Shown here one piece after another: positions 46,821-55,574 of a stretch of 64,000 bases of DNA. A program made the position numbers and the translations under genes. Each line of letters opens with the position of its first letter. Position 1 is the stretch's first letter. The notes under the pieces are model-generated. The model was not told the origin of the DNA and did no database searches. It was given only the letters and a program-made list of their open reading frames with translations. The stretch comes from Pseudomonas huaxiensis (GTDB lineage: Bacteria > Pseudomonadota > Gammaproteobacteria > Pseudomonadales > Pseudomonadaceae), in NCBI RefSeq assembly GCF_003231275.1, contig NZ_QKVL01000009.1, forward strand, positions 62,001-126,000. Reading direction: 5' to 3'.

Positions 46821-47657
46821 TCATACCGCGCCAGCTAAGCCTTCGTCGGCTGACGCTGCACGGTATCCGGCGCGGTCTGGCGCCGCCTGCAAGGCTGGCC
46901 GGCCATAGAACACCAGCGCCGTCGCCCAACTGGTCAGCCAGACGAAAATCCCGGCCCAGAAGGTGTGCGACATGTAGTGCCAACCCTGCAGCACGCGGGT
47001 GGTGCCGTAGATGAGCCCGATCACCAGAATCGCCACCAGCAACGTGCGCGCGTGAACCCAGCGGTACCGCCGTGCGACGAAGTACAGGGCCAGCAGGGTG
47101 AAACCGCTGGACGCGTGCCCGGCTGGCCAGCAACGACCGTCGCCTGCCTTGCTCAGCAGGCTGAACTGGTTGAACCACTCGAGGTGCGGCTGGGCGCCGC
47201 CATACAGCGTGGTTTCCACCGGGCAATACACGCCGGTGTGGCTTTTCAGGTAGTGAATGACCCCGGTGCACAGGGCGAAGGCCACCACCACGAAAACGAA
47301 ATCGCGACGATGGCGCGCAGTGAAGCGCAACACCGGGGCGATCCGCGCGGTTTCCAGCAGGCGCACCGGCGCCGTATGGGAAAACTTCGCAAGGCCCGGC
47401 CAGAGCAACGACAGCAACATCCCCACGATGGCCGCCTCGCCGGTCCAGTCCGGCAGGATGCGCGGCCATTTGTGGGTCAGCTTCTCGAACAGTTGATCGT
47501 GAAAGAACAGGAACTGGCCGGTGGCCGGGTCGATCAGCAGGTTGCTGATCCAGCGGTCGAGGTTGGTCAGGTCGAACAGCAGGAACACGGCCAGGGCCAG
47601 TGCCAGCGGAACACCCAGGTTGAGCAGGTAAAAGCGGCTACGGGACGAAGACGGCAT
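46821..47657 (-). CDS. PAP2-family phosphatase, membrane-bound
   Basis: 278 residues with about six helices. The PAP2 core is visible in altered form: K-x6-CP (KSHTGVYCP) in place of K-x6-RP, PAGH in place of PSGH, and R-x5-H-x3-H (RVLQGWHYMSH) in place of R-x5-H-x3-D. Such SHTFWAG variants occur in lipid A or undecaprenyl phosphatase-like groups. The start at 47657 lies 2 nt after the stop of the histidine-phosphatase gene. Together they may trim phosphates on lipid A or LPS core; this is inference. Confidence 0.82.
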   Translation of the reverse strand: MPSSSRSRFYLLNLGVPLALALAVFLLFDLTNLDRWISNLLIDPATGQFLFFHDQLFEKLTHKWPRILPDWTGEAAIVGMLLSLLWPGLAKFSHTAPVRLLETARIAPVLRFTARHRRDFVFVVVAFALCTGVIHYLKSHTGVYCPVETTLYGGAQPHLEWFNQFSLLSKAGDGRCWPAGHASSGFTLLALYFVARRYRWVHARTLLVAILVIGLIYGTTRVLQGWHYMSHTFWAGIFVWLTSWATALVFYGRPALQAAPDRAGYRAASADEGLAGAV

Positions 47658-47659
47658 GC

Positions 47660-48349
47660 TCAACTCCCGGCACGGTTAACGAGTTTTTTCCACTGCTCGG
47701 CATTCATCTGCCCGAGAATCCGCGCCTTGCCGTTGTTGCCCATGGAGACGAACAGCGCGCTGGCGTACTCGCTGGAGCGTTCCCCGCCGGGCACTTGCAA
47801 CTGCCGCTCGACGCGGTCGATGCAGCCGCTGTGGGTCACCAGGACCAGGTTGTAGCCGGCCTCCTTGTGGCTGAAGGCGTTTTTCGCGAAATCGCGGTCG
47901 CATTGGCCGAGCCAGTCCTGGGTGGCGATGGCCTTGCCGAACAGGAAGTGCGCGGTCTGTTGAGTGCGCACCTCGGGGCTGCTCAGCAACTGGGCATGCT
48001 GCAGGCCGAGTTGCGCAATGCCTTTGCCGACCTCGGCGGCTGACTGGCTGCCCGCCACGGTAATCCCGGCGGGGTCGCTCAGGCAGGTATTGTCCGAGCG
48101 GTCGCAGCGCTCGGCGTGGCGGATCAGCACGATCACCGCGCCTTTGGCCCATTCGCTCAAAAGGCCGCTGCTGTTCATCTGTTGCTCACTGCGAAAGTCC
48201 ATGACCCGTGTCCGAGTTGCATACCAGGTAGAGAAACCGGCGAGCACGACCAGCATGCCCGTCACCACGGCCAACGCCCTCGTGGACAGTCGTCGGCGTC
48301 GGTTGGCCGGGTGGGGAAGCTCGGGATGGGTGATTGCGCCTTGCAACAT
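47660..48349 (-). CDS. Histidine phosphatase family protein (Ais/PmrG-like)
   Basis: 229 residues. An N-terminal membrane anchor (ALAVVTGMLVVLAGFSTWYA) precedes a histidine-phosphatase domain with the RHAE motif (VLIRHAERCDR) and a late LVTHSGCIDR supplying the second His. It resembles Ais/PmrG, which removes phosphate from LPS core heptose. The ATG at 48349 has GGAG 7 nt upstream. It is the first gene of a two-gene unit with the PAP2 protein. Confidence 0.78.
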   Translation of the reverse strand: MLQGAITHPELPHPANRRRRLSTRALAVVTGMLVVLAGFSTWYATRTRVMDFRSEQQMNSSGLLSEWAKGAVIVLIRHAERCDRSDNTCLSDPAGITVAGSQSAAEVGKGIAQLGLQHAQLLSSPEVRTQQTAHFLFGKAIATQDWLGQCDRDFAKNAFSHKEAGYNLVLVTHSGCIDRVERQLQVPGGERSSEYASALFVSMGNNGKARILGQMNAEQWKKLVNRAGS

Positions 48350-48597
48350 GAGGTCACTCCGGACAAAAAGACCGGGCACCGCCGAAGAGCGGGCCCTGGG
48401 AATGACGGCACTGTAGGGAGCGGGGTGTTCAGCGGGAGTGAAGCGGATGTGAAAAATGCCTTGAGGCGGGGGGAGGTGGTTTGGTGTTCAGGCAAGGGAG
48501 CGCGTTACAACCCTTGGTCAGTATGGGTATCTACACCTCTTATGGCTGGATGAAACCATGAGGCGCTGGTCAGGAGACCGGGTAACGGCGACCAGGA
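48350..48597. other. Intergenic stretch, no feature recognised
   Basis: Upstream of the histidine-phosphatase gene. It must contain its promoter, but no convincing -35/-10 pair, operator or small ORF was identified by eye. Confidence 0.4.
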
Positions 48598-48906
48598 GCT
48601 AGCCGACAGTTTGTCAGCGCACTCAAGATCGAGCGCCGCCCGCGCGGCGCATCGCGGATGAATCCGCTCCTACATTTGTTGCAACGTGCAATGGCCTGTC
48701 AGATAAGCGTTGCCTGCCTTTGGCGTTTGGCGATGAATCGCGGGGAGGCTGTTGAGGTCGACTCGATACCGCGACGTACCACCAAGGGGGTCAACTATGG
48801 CCTGACAGGCATCGGTACGTTGCAACAAATGTAGGAGCGAGCTTGCTCGCGATGCGCCGCACGGGCGGCGCTCGATCTTGAGTGCGCTGAAAACCTGTCG
48901 GCTAGC
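48598..48906. repeat. REP-ended long inverted-repeat element A (about 309 bp)
   Basis: Nearly perfect terminal inverted repeats of about 90 bp (48598-48687 and 48817-48906) begin with GCTAGCCGACAG and include CAGCGCACTCAAGATCGAGC, a GC hairpin, a REP core and CTCCTACATTTGTTGCAACG. The left REP core is altered. The roughly 130-bp centre (48688-48816) is about 83% identical to the centre of element B near 63.1 kb. It lies downstream of hypE. A 47-codon frame beginning ATG GCC TGT (48691) is shared with element B but shows no codon-position bias. Confidence 0.8.
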
Positions 48907-48957
48907 ATTTGGCCGCTATTGTCCGGGTTAGGTGAGCCACCAGGCACGACAAACGCA

Positions 48958-50025
48958 CTAACAAATCCGCGGCAACTGCTCCCCCACCAGCCAATCCACA
49001 ACCCGCCTCCCGCCAAACCGAGTATGCATCTGCACGAACCCGTGTTCATCGGCGATGACGGTGCCGATACGGGCGGCGTTCTGGCCCAGGGGATGGGCGC
49101 GGAGGGTGCGGAGCAGGGCGTCGGCGTCCTGTTCGGCGCAGATGGCGACCAGCTTGCCTTCGTTGGCGACGTACAGCGGGTCGAGGCCGAGCAGTTCGCA
49201 GGCGGCCTCGACCTGGGGCTGGACGGGAATGGCGGCTTCGTCGAGGAGCATGCCGACGCCCGACTGTCCGGCAATTTCGTTGAGGGTGGTGGCCAGGCCG
49301 CCTCGGGTCGGGTCGCGCAGTACGCGCAAGCCGGGAGCCACGGCCAGCATGGCGGCGACGAGTTCATGCAGCGCCGCGCTGTCGGAGAGGATCTGGGTTT
49401 CGAATTCCAGCGACTCCCGCTGCGAGAGAATGGCCACGCCGTGCTCGCCAATGCTCCCGGAAAGCAGGATCACGTCTCCCGGCCGGGCGCGGTGGCCGCT
49501 GGTGTCGATGCCGGCGGCAACCACGCCGATGCCGGTGGTGCTGATGAAGACGCCGTCGCCCTTGCCACGTTCGACCACTTTGGTGTCGCCGGTGACGATG
49601 GCGACGCCAGCTTCTCGGGCAGCCTGGCCCATGGAGTCGGCGATGCGCTTGAGGTCGCCGAGGGGGAAGCCTTCTTCGAGGATAAAGCTGGCCGACAGGT
49701 ACAGTGGCTGCGCGCCGCTCATGGCGACGTCGTTGACGGTGCCGTGCACCGCCAGGCTGCCGATGTCGCCGCCGGGGAAGAACAGCGGCGAGATGACGTG
49801 GGCATCGGTGGCCATCACCAGCCGCTCGCCGGGGTTGAGCATCGGCGCCAGCGTCGCGCCGTCGTTGCCCTGGCGCAGCCAGGGGTTGTCGAAGGCGCGC
49901 AGGAAGATCTCGTCGATCAGTTGCGCCGAGGCGCGGCCGCCAGCGCCGTGGGCCATTTCGATCTGGCCGTCGCGCAGGTTCAGCGGGCGCACGTAGCCGC
50001 GTTTGACGGTGGAGCGGGCGTTCAT
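48958..50025 (-). CDS. hypE: HypE hydrogenase maturation protein
   Basis: 355 residues of the AIR-synthase-like fold: AHGAGGRASAQLIDEIF, SAMSGAQPLYLS-type (VAMSGAQPLYLSASFI), TGDTKVVERGKGDG and DPTRGGLATTLNEIA. The C-terminal PRIC ends in the Cys that receives the carbamoyl group from HypF and dehydrates it to thiocyanate for the Fe-CN ligand. The ATG overlaps the hypD stop (ATGA). It is the last gene of the hup-hyp operon. Confidence 0.95.
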   Translation of the reverse strand: MNARSTVKRGYVRPLNLRDGQIEMAHGAGGRASAQLIDEIFLRAFDNPWLRQGNDGATLAPMLNPGERLVMATDAHVISPLFFPGGDIGSLAVHGTVNDVAMSGAQPLYLSASFILEEGFPLGDLKRIADSMGQAAREAGVAIVTGDTKVVERGKGDGVFISTTGIGVVAAGIDTSGHRARPGDVILLSGSIGEHGVAILSQRESLEFETQILSDSAALHELVAAMLAVAPGLRVLRDPTRGGLATTLNEIAGQSGVGMLLDEAAIPVQPQVEAACELLGLDPLYVANEGKLVAICAEQDADALLRTLRAHPLGQNAARIGTVIADEHGFVQMHTRFGGRRVVDWLVGEQLPRIC

Positions 50026-51152
50026 ACGGCGCGTACCTCGATGTCTTTGTAGCGCCCGTAGGCGTAATGCGCGGCGCAGGCGCCTTCGTTGGAAACCATG
50101 CACGAGCCGATCGGGTTTTCCGGGGTGCATACGGTGCCGAACAGGCGGCAGTCGATGGGCTGTTTCTGCCCGCGCAGGATCGGCCCGCAGTCGCACGCCT
50201 TGTGGTCAGGCACCGACTGGTAGTTCAGGGCGAAGCGCGCTTCGGCGTCGTGACGGGCGAAGGCCGGGCGGATCTGTCGGGCGCTGGCCGGCATCTCGCC
50301 GAGGCCACGCCATTCGAAGCTATCGCGCAACTCGAAGACCTCTTCCATCAGCGCCTGCATCGGCCGGCTGCCGTGGTCGCTGACGGCGCGGATAAATTCG
50401 TTTTCCACTTCGGCACGGCCGTCGTTGACCTGCTGCACCAGCATGAGGATGGCCTGCAGCACGTCCAGCGGCTCGAAACCGGCGATAACCACCGGTTTGC
50501 GATAGCGCTGGGCGAATTCGCCGTAAGGCGCCGCGCCGATCACCACGCTGACATGGGCCGGGCCGATGAAGCCGTCCAGCGCCACCGCCTGTTCAGCGGG
50601 GGTGTCGAGGATATGGGCGATGGCCGGCGGGGTAAGGACGTGGCAGCAGAGCACGCTGAAGTTGTCCAGACCGCGTCGGGCGGCCTCGCGGATGACGAGG
50701 GCGGTGGGCGGCGTGGTGGTTTCGAAGCCGACAGCGAAGAACACCACGTCGCGGCCGGGGTTGGCCTCGGCGATCTTCAGCGCGTCTTGCGGCGAGTAGA
50801 TCATGCGGATGTCCGCGCCCCGGGCCTTGGCCCGCAGCAGCGAGAGCCCGTCGGACGCCGGCACGCGCATCGTGTCGCCGTAGCTGCAGAGGATCACCCG
50901 TTGTTCCAGCGCCAGGCGGATGGCCAGGTCGATGCGCCCGATCGGCAGCACGCACACCGGGCAACCGGGGCCGTGGATCATGCGCACATTGCCCGGCAGC
51001 AGGTCGCTTACGCCGTAGCGCGAAATGGCGTGGGTGTGTCCGCCGCAGAATTCCATGAAGCGGTACTCACGGTCGGTGCGGGCGGCTTCGCGGATGCGCC
51101 CGGCGATCTGCCGGGCGAGATCGCCGTCGCGGTATTCGTCGATGTACTTCAT
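50022..51152 (-). CDS. hypD: HypD hydrogenase maturation protein
   Basis: 376 residues. Conserved HypD motifs: FMEFCGGHTHAISRYG (Cys for Fe binding), HGPGCPVCVLP, GFETTTPPTAL and the C-terminal cysteine-rich Fe-S region (DHKACDCGPILRGQKQPIDC, later NPIGSCMVSNEGACAAH). It holds a [4Fe-4S] cluster and builds the Fe(CN)2CO unit with HypC and HypE. The ATG overlaps the hypC stop. Confidence 0.96.
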   Translation of the reverse strand: MKYIDEYRDGDLARQIAGRIREAARTDREYRFMEFCGGHTHAISRYGVSDLLPGNVRMIHGPGCPVCVLPIGRIDLAIRLALEQRVILCSYGDTMRVPASDGLSLLRAKARGADIRMIYSPQDALKIAEANPGRDVVFFAVGFETTTPPTALVIREAARRGLDNFSVLCCHVLTPPAIAHILDTPAEQAVALDGFIGPAHVSVVIGAAPYGEFAQRYRKPVVIAGFEPLDVLQAILMLVQQVNDGRAEVENEFIRAVSDHGSRPMQALMEEVFELRDSFEWRGLGEMPASARQIRPAFARHDAEARFALNYQSVPDHKACDCGPILRGQKQPIDCRLFGTVCTPENPIGSCMVSNEGACAAHYAYGRYKDIEVRAV

Positions 51153-51376
51153 GGTTGTTGCGCCTGATCGAGTTCGTTGAACATTTCCAGGGTGCGCCGG
51201 GCTTCTTCCGGGTCGATCAGGCCGAGGGCGTAGCCGACGTGGACGATCACGTAGTCGCCGATCTGCGCGCCACTGACCAGCGCCAGGGAGATTTCCTTGC
51301 GGATGCCGCCGAGGTCGACCAGCGCCTGATCGTTGTCGCGCAGTTCCACCACGCGGGCGGGGATGGCTAGGCACAT
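51149..51376 (-). CDS. hypC: HypC hydrogenase maturation chaperone
   Basis: 75 residues starting [12 protein letters not shown] with the essential Cys2, followed by the OB-like core (VDLGGIRKEISLALVSGAQI and GDYVIVHVGYALGLIDPEEA). It binds HypD and carries the Fe(CN)2CO unit to HupL. Its start lies within the end of hypF. Confidence 0.95.
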   Translation of the reverse strand: MCLAIPARVVELRDNDQALVDLGGIRKEISLALVSGAQIGDYVIVHVGYALGLIDPEEARRTLEMFNELDQAQQP

Positions 51377-52539
51377 GCGGGGAGATCCTCCAGTGGCAGG
51401 GCGGTATGACCGCTGAGGTCGTTCCAGTGCGCGGCGACCCAGGCCTGACCGACGGCCAGACCGGCGTCGCCGCAGGAGATGCTGTTGGCGCTGAACACCT
51501 GGCGGCCCTGGGCGGTGAGGTGTTGTGTGAGGTAGCTGCTGAGCAGGCGATTGGCGAAACAGCCGCCGCCCAGTAGCACCGGCAGGTCGCGGGACTGGCG
51601 CCCGACCTGATCGGCCAGGGCCGCAGCCAAGGTCAGGTGAAACAACGCGGCGCCTTCGCCGACCCGACCCTGATCGGCCAGGTCGAACAGTCGCGCCAGC
51701 AGTGGCAGCAGGTCAAGGCGGCCATCGTCGCGCAACCACCAGAGCCCGTCGACGCGAGGCACTGGCGCCTGTTGCAGGTACGCGCTGGCGCGTTGTTCGA
51801 GGGCGATGGCGGCTTCGGCTTCGAAGGCCTGGCGCAGGCTCAGGCCGAGGATCCCTGCGGCGGCGTCGAACCAGCGTCCGGCGCCGCTGCTCAACGGACA
51901 GTTGAGACGGCGTTCGAGCATACGCGCCACGGTGCTGGCGGCGGGCGCGCCGACCAGCGCATTCAGGCGCGGGGCGATTTCGTCGTCGCGACCCAGCAGG
52001 TGCAGCGCGGCGGCCATCAGCCGCCAGGGCTCACGCGCCGCGATATCGCCACCGGGCAATGGCAGCGGCAGCAGGGCGCCGAGGCGGCGCCAGGCGCGAT
52101 CATCGACCCACAACAATTCCCCGCCCCAGGCGCCGCCGTCGCTGCCCAGGCCGACGCCATCCAGCGCCAGGCCGAGCACCGGACCGCGCAGGCCGTGTTC
52201 GGCTTGCAGGGCGGCAATATGGGCGTGGTGATGTTGCACGCCGAGCGCCGGCACGCCCAGTTGCGCGGCGGTGTCGAGGGCCAGGCGGGTGCTGTGGAAG
52301 TCCGGGTGCAGGTCATGGGCGACGGCCCGTGGCGTCGCGTCGGCGCGGGCCAGCAGGTGCTGCACAGAATCTTCCAGGGCCAGGCAGTTGCTGGCTTCGC
52401 CGAGGTCGCCATGCACCGGCGACCAGATCACCTGGTCGCCCTGCAGCAGGCAGGCGCTGTTTTTCAGCCAGGCGCCACAGGCCAGCACTGGCGGCCAGAC
52501 CGCCGCGCCGGGCAGGGTTTGCGTGCGCAATTCACTCAT
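51367..52539 (-). CDS. hypF: Truncated HypF (Kae1-like carbamoyltransferase part only)
   Basis: 390 residues, about half of normal HypF. It corresponds to the C-terminal ASKHA/Kae1-like part: [33 protein letters not shown] (metal site), [18 protein letters not shown] and [11 protein letters not shown]. The N-terminal acylphosphatase, zinc-finger and YrdC-like domains are missing, as in the short HypF1 of Cupriavidus necator. The start overlaps the end of hypB, so it is a native gene rather than a decayed remnant. A separate full-length HypF elsewhere may supply the missing steps. Confidence 0.88.
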   Translation of the reverse strand: MSELRTQTLPGAAVWPPVLACGAWLKNSACLLQGDQVIWSPVHGDLGEASNCLALEDSVQHLLARADATPRAVAHDLHPDFHSTRLALDTAAQLGVPALGVQHHHAHIAALQAEHGLRGPVLGLALDGVGLGSDGGAWGGELLWVDDRAWRRLGALLPLPLPGGDIAAREPWRLMAAALHLLGRDDEIAPRLNALVGAPAASTVARMLERRLNCPLSSGAGRWFDAAAGILGLSLRQAFEAEAAIALEQRASAYLQQAPVPRVDGLWWLRDDGRLDLLPLLARLFDLADQGRVGEGAALFHLTLAAALADQVGRQSRDLPVLLGGGCFANRLLSSYLTQHLTAQGRQVFSANSISCGDAGLAVGQAWVAAHWNDLSGHTALPLEDLPACA

Positions 52540-53440
52540 GACGGTCGCCCAGCAGCCAGTCCAGCCATTCCTGCAGGCCGCTGCCGTCGCGGGCGCTGAG
52601 CTGGATCACGCGCAGACCGGGGTTGACCCGGTGGGCGTACTCCAGGCAGCGCTGCACGTCGAAATCCAGGTGCGGCAGCAGGTCGGTCTTGGTCAGTAGC
52701 ATCAGGCCGGCGGCGGCGAACATGTCCGGGTACTTCAGCGGTTTGTCCTCGCCCTCGGTGACCGAAAGGATCGCCACCTTGGCCGCTTCGCCCAGGTCCC
52801 ACAGGGCCGGGCAGACCAGATTGCCGACGTTCTCGATAAACAGGATGCCGGCCGGCCCGCGGGCTGTCAGCGGGCGCAGCGCACCGGCAAGCGGCGCGGC
52901 ACTGGCCGGCGCGAGGGGCGCGGCGGCGTGGCCGTGCGCGTGACCCAGAGCGTGCACCGCCGCGTGTAGCGGCAGGCGCGCATAGGCATCGGCGACCATC
53001 CGCGCATCCAGGTGGCAGCCCTTGCCGGTATTGACCTGGATCGCTGGCACGCCGGTGGCGCGGATGCGCTCGGCGTCGTTGCTGGTCTGCTGGTCGCCTT
53101 CGATCACCGCCAGTGGCAGGTGCGGCCGGCGCTGGCGCAGGGCGTCGAGGGTGGCGCAGAGCAGGGTGGTCTTGCCCGAGCCTGGGCTGGACACCAGGTT
53201 CAGCGCCAGCACGCGGTGGCTGTCGAAATCCTGGCGATTGCGCGCGGCGTGCTGGTCGTTGGCGCCGAGCACGTCCTGCTCGATGCGGATGGTGCGCGAC
53301 TGGCTCACGCCGGGCAGCGATACGCCGGCGCTGCCGAGGCCGTAATGCAGGTCGCCGCCGGCATCGACCACCGCCTCGGTGGCGTGGGATGGCGCGGGGG
53401 TATGGGAATGGCCGCTGGAGCAGCCGCAGACGACGCACAT
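52532..53440 (-). CDS. hypB: HypB nickel-insertion GTPase with internal His-rich insert
   Basis: 302 residues. The N-terminus [13 protein letters not shown] carries the CxxCGC nickel site. The P-loop is SSPGSGKTT (about 84-92), [13 protein letters not shown] and [13 protein letters not shown] the metal/GTP regions, and [12 protein letters not shown] and [13 protein letters not shown] follow. Between [11 protein letters not shown] and [15 protein letters not shown] lies an insert of roughly 35 residues (about 159-196) with GHAHGHAA and many Ala/Pro; E. coli HypB has about four residues there. The N-terminal His-rich tract found in some HypB is nearly absent. HypB works with HypA to insert Ni. 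Confidence 0.94.
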   Translation of the reverse strand: MCVVCGCSSGHSHTPAPSHATEAVVDAGGDLHYGLGSAGVSLPGVSQSRTIRIEQDVLGANDQHAARNRQDFDSHRVLALNLVSSPGSGKTTLLCATLDALRQRRPHLPLAVIEGDQQTSNDAERIRATGVPAIQVNTGKGCHLDARMVADAYARLPLHAAVHALGHAHGHAAAPLAPASAAPLAGALRPLTARGPAGILFIENVGNLVCPALWDLGEAAKVAILSVTEGEDKPLKYPDMFAAAGLMLLTKTDLLPHLDFDVQRCLEYAHRVNPGLRVIQLSARDGSGLQEWLDWLLGDRHE

Positions 53441-53461
53441 GGCGTTTCTCCTGTTGCGGGT

Positions 53462-53809
53462 TCAGTGATCCTCGACCTGCAGGTCGAGGATGCGCAGTTC
53501 GGTACCGCCGTTGGCTTGCAGCCAGAAGCCGCCGCATTCGGGGCAGGGCGCGCCGCGCTGGATCAGCGGCACGTTGCAGGCGCAGTCCAGGCACCAGGCC
53601 TGGCCGTCGGGTTGTTCGATCTCGATATGGGCGCCGGCGAGCAGGCTGCCGGGAGCGAGGGCTTCGAGGGCGAAACGCAGCGCCTCGACTTCCACGCCCG
53701 CCAACTTGCCCGCCTCCAGGCGCAGGCGGCTGACCCGTACGAACGGGTCCTTGCGCGCGGCGTCTTCCACGGCGGCGAGAATGCCGCCGGCCAGACTCAC
53801 TTCATGCAT
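53462..53809 (-). CDS. hypA: HypA nickel metallochaperone
   Basis: 115 residues. MHEVSLAGGI supplies the N-terminal nickel site (His2, Glu3), and the zinc site is formed by Cys73, Cys76, Cys89 and Cys92 (CLDC and CPEC). It delivers Ni to HupL with HypB. Its start overlaps the end of hupK. Confidence 0.95.
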   Translation of the reverse strand: MHEVSLAGGILAAVEDAARKDPFVRVSRLRLEAGKLAGVEVEALRFALEALAPGSLLAGAHIEIEQPDGQAWCLDCACNVPLIQRGAPCPECGGFWLQANGGTELRILDLQVEDH

Positions 53810-54884
53810 AGCGCGGCGCTCCTGAATCGTTCGCCGGGTGATCGGGTTGCCGAGTGGCGGGACTCTCCAACTGGTAAGCCAGACAGGGGTCGAATACCGC
53901 CAGCAGCAGTTCGGCCTGGCGCTGCGCGTTGCCGTCGTCGGGCAGTGCTTCCAGGGCGCGGGCCAGTGTGCCGCGAGGATGCAGATTCCATTCGGTGGGC
54001 GCCAGTACCTGGTAGTCGTATATACGCTGGTCTTCGGCCGTGAGGTCGAGGTCCACGCGGTGCAGCAGCAGGCCGCGGGCGGTTTCGCTCCAGGCCAGGG
54101 CCTGACCGTCGCCGAGCGTGATCGCCCCGAGTGCCAGCGCGCGCGGTTGCGCCTGGCTCAGTTCGACCAGGTCCGCCAGCCGTGCTCCGAGGCGCAGCCA
54201 GGCGCTGTCGTAACGCTGCGCGCCGGTATCGCCCGCGCGGCTCCAGGCGCCGGTTTCACGCGGCGCGCCGGTGAGTTCCGGTGTGCTGAGGAAATCCTCC
54301 CGCTCGGCCAGACTGGCACCGATGGCGAGCAGGCTGGCGCGGTCGTTCGGCAGCGCGTCGAGCGGCAGCAGCAGCGCCTCGGCGCGCTCACGACAGCCGT
54401 GCAGCAAGCGGGCCACGGCGTGCCGACCACGGGCGCTCCAGTCCAGCAGCGCCTGGCGCGGGTCGGCGTGCCAGTGCTGCAACCAATCAGCGGCCGAGCC
54501 TTCGAACCAGGCGTCGATCTGCATGTCCAGCCCGGGCGGTGACATCGACGTGTCCCGCGCGACATCAGCCAGCAGACGCGGCCAGTCGAGCAGGATGTGC
54601 CGCAGGTGTTCGCGGCGGTTTTCGCCCTGGAGGATCCGCCGCGCCTCGCCGCTGGGCTCGACATCGCCCTCGACGGCGGCGCGCAGCGCCAGTTCGGCGG
54701 TCAGCCGGTGGGCCTGGCCGCACAGGCTGTAGAGCAGCGGCAGACGCTGCACTGCCGCCTGTGCCGGTTGCCCGCGCAGCAGGCGCCCGGCCAGCGGCGG
54801 ACGGCCGCCGATCAGCGCCGGGCGCTGCCCCGGGCGGACCCGCAACGAGCCGGCCAGACGCGCCAGCGGATCGTCGGCGGTCAT
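53802..54884 (-). CDS. hupK: HupK/HoxV hydrogenase assembly protein
   Basis: 360 residues. HupK proteins are remote relatives of the [NiFe] large subunit; here the C-terminal DPCLAYQLESP mimics the DPCxxC motif but Tyr replaces the second Cys, and LLYSLCGQAHRLTAE echoes the N-terminal RICGVC motif. In Cupriavidus HoxV is proposed to carry the Fe(CN)2CO cofactor to the large subunit. It sits between hupJ and hypA, as in hup operons of rhizobia. Confidence 0.85.
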   Translation of the reverse strand: MTADDPLARLAGSLRVRPGQRPALIGGRPPLAGRLLRGQPAQAAVQRLPLLYSLCGQAHRLTAELALRAAVEGDVEPSGEARRILQGENRREHLRHILLDWPRLLADVARDTSMSPPGLDMQIDAWFEGSAADWLQHWHADPRQALLDWSARGRHAVARLLHGCRERAEALLLPLDALPNDRASLLAIGASLAEREDFLSTPELTGAPRETGAWSRAGDTGAQRYDSAWLRLGARLADLVELSQAQPRALALGAITLGDGQALAWSETARGLLLHRVDLDLTAEDQRIYDYQVLAPTEWNLHPRGTLARALEALPDDGNAQRQAELLLAVFDPCLAYQLESPATRQPDHPANDSGAPRYA

Positions 54885-55357
54885 GACCGCTCTCCCCGCA
54901 GGCGGCCGAACAGCAGGCCACGGCGGCTCGGGTTGGCTGGCGCCTCCACGGGCGGGCGGCGTAGCAAGGACAGCACGTGCACGGCAGTCTCGCGGGCGCC
55001 GTTGGCATCGGCGAAGTCGAACATCGGCGAGAACAGCGAACAGCTCTGGTACGCGCCGAACACCTCGTCGTGGACGCTGATGAAGTCCATCCGCTCGTCA
55101 CCGATCAGGTACTCGCGCACCTCGCCCTCACCGGGCACCTCTGTGCCGTCCGGCAGCCAGATCAGGTTCATGCACCACGGCGTGATCAGGATGCCAAGCA
55201 GCCCGGGGCTGGCCTGCGGACCGATGTGTTGCCAGGCGAAACCGACGACTTCGACGCCCAGCGCCGGGTGCAGCAACGGCAGGCCGCGCATGCGGGTGTC
55301 GGCGATATCGCGAAAACGTCGGGCGAGCGCTTCGGGCCTCGGGTTCGGCTCAGTCAT
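54881..55357 (-). CDS. hupJ: HupJ/HybE-family assembly chaperone
   Basis: 158 residues with the HybE/HupJ signatures VGFAWQHIGPQASPGLLGIL, TPWCMNLIWLPDG and a C-terminal CSLFSPMFDFADANGARETA. The ATG at 55357 overlaps the end of the rubredoxin gene; the frame upstream is unlike the family. Family members help assembly or Tat-export control of uptake hydrogenases. Confidence 0.87.
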   Translation of the reverse strand: MTEPNPRPEALARRFRDIADTRMRGLPLLHPALGVEVVGFAWQHIGPQASPGLLGILITPWCMNLIWLPDGTEVPGEGEVREYLIGDERMDFISVHDEVFGAYQSCSLFSPMFDFADANGARETAVHVLSLLRRPPVEAPANPSRRGLLFGRLRGERS

Positions 55358-55574
55358 CGAGCACCATGAACTGTTCGGCATCGCCGTCGCAATTGGGGCA
55401 GCGCCAGTGGTCGGGCAGGCGCGAGAACGGCGTGCCCGCAGCAATCTGCCAGACCGGATCACCCTGCGCCGGATCATAGATCCACCAGCAGATCTTGCAT
55501 TCCAGGCGGGTGGCGTCGGCCAGCCGGCTGCGGTCGCCGAGGTAGCTGCCTTCGAAACCGGAAAAGTCGCTCAT
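55350..55574 (-). CDS. hupI: HupI rubredoxin
   Basis: 74 residues with two CxxC pairs (ECKICWWIYDPAQGDP and HWRCPNCDGDAEQF), the rubredoxin iron site. HupI/HoxR rubredoxins are needed for maturation of the small-subunit Fe-S cluster under oxygen, consistent with the O2-tolerant type. The ATG at 55574 overlaps the hupH stop. Confidence 0.93.
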   Translation of the reverse strand: MSDFSGFEGSYLGDRSRLADATRLECKICWWIYDPAQGDPVWQIAAGTPFSRLPDHWRCPNCDGDAEQFMVLDD

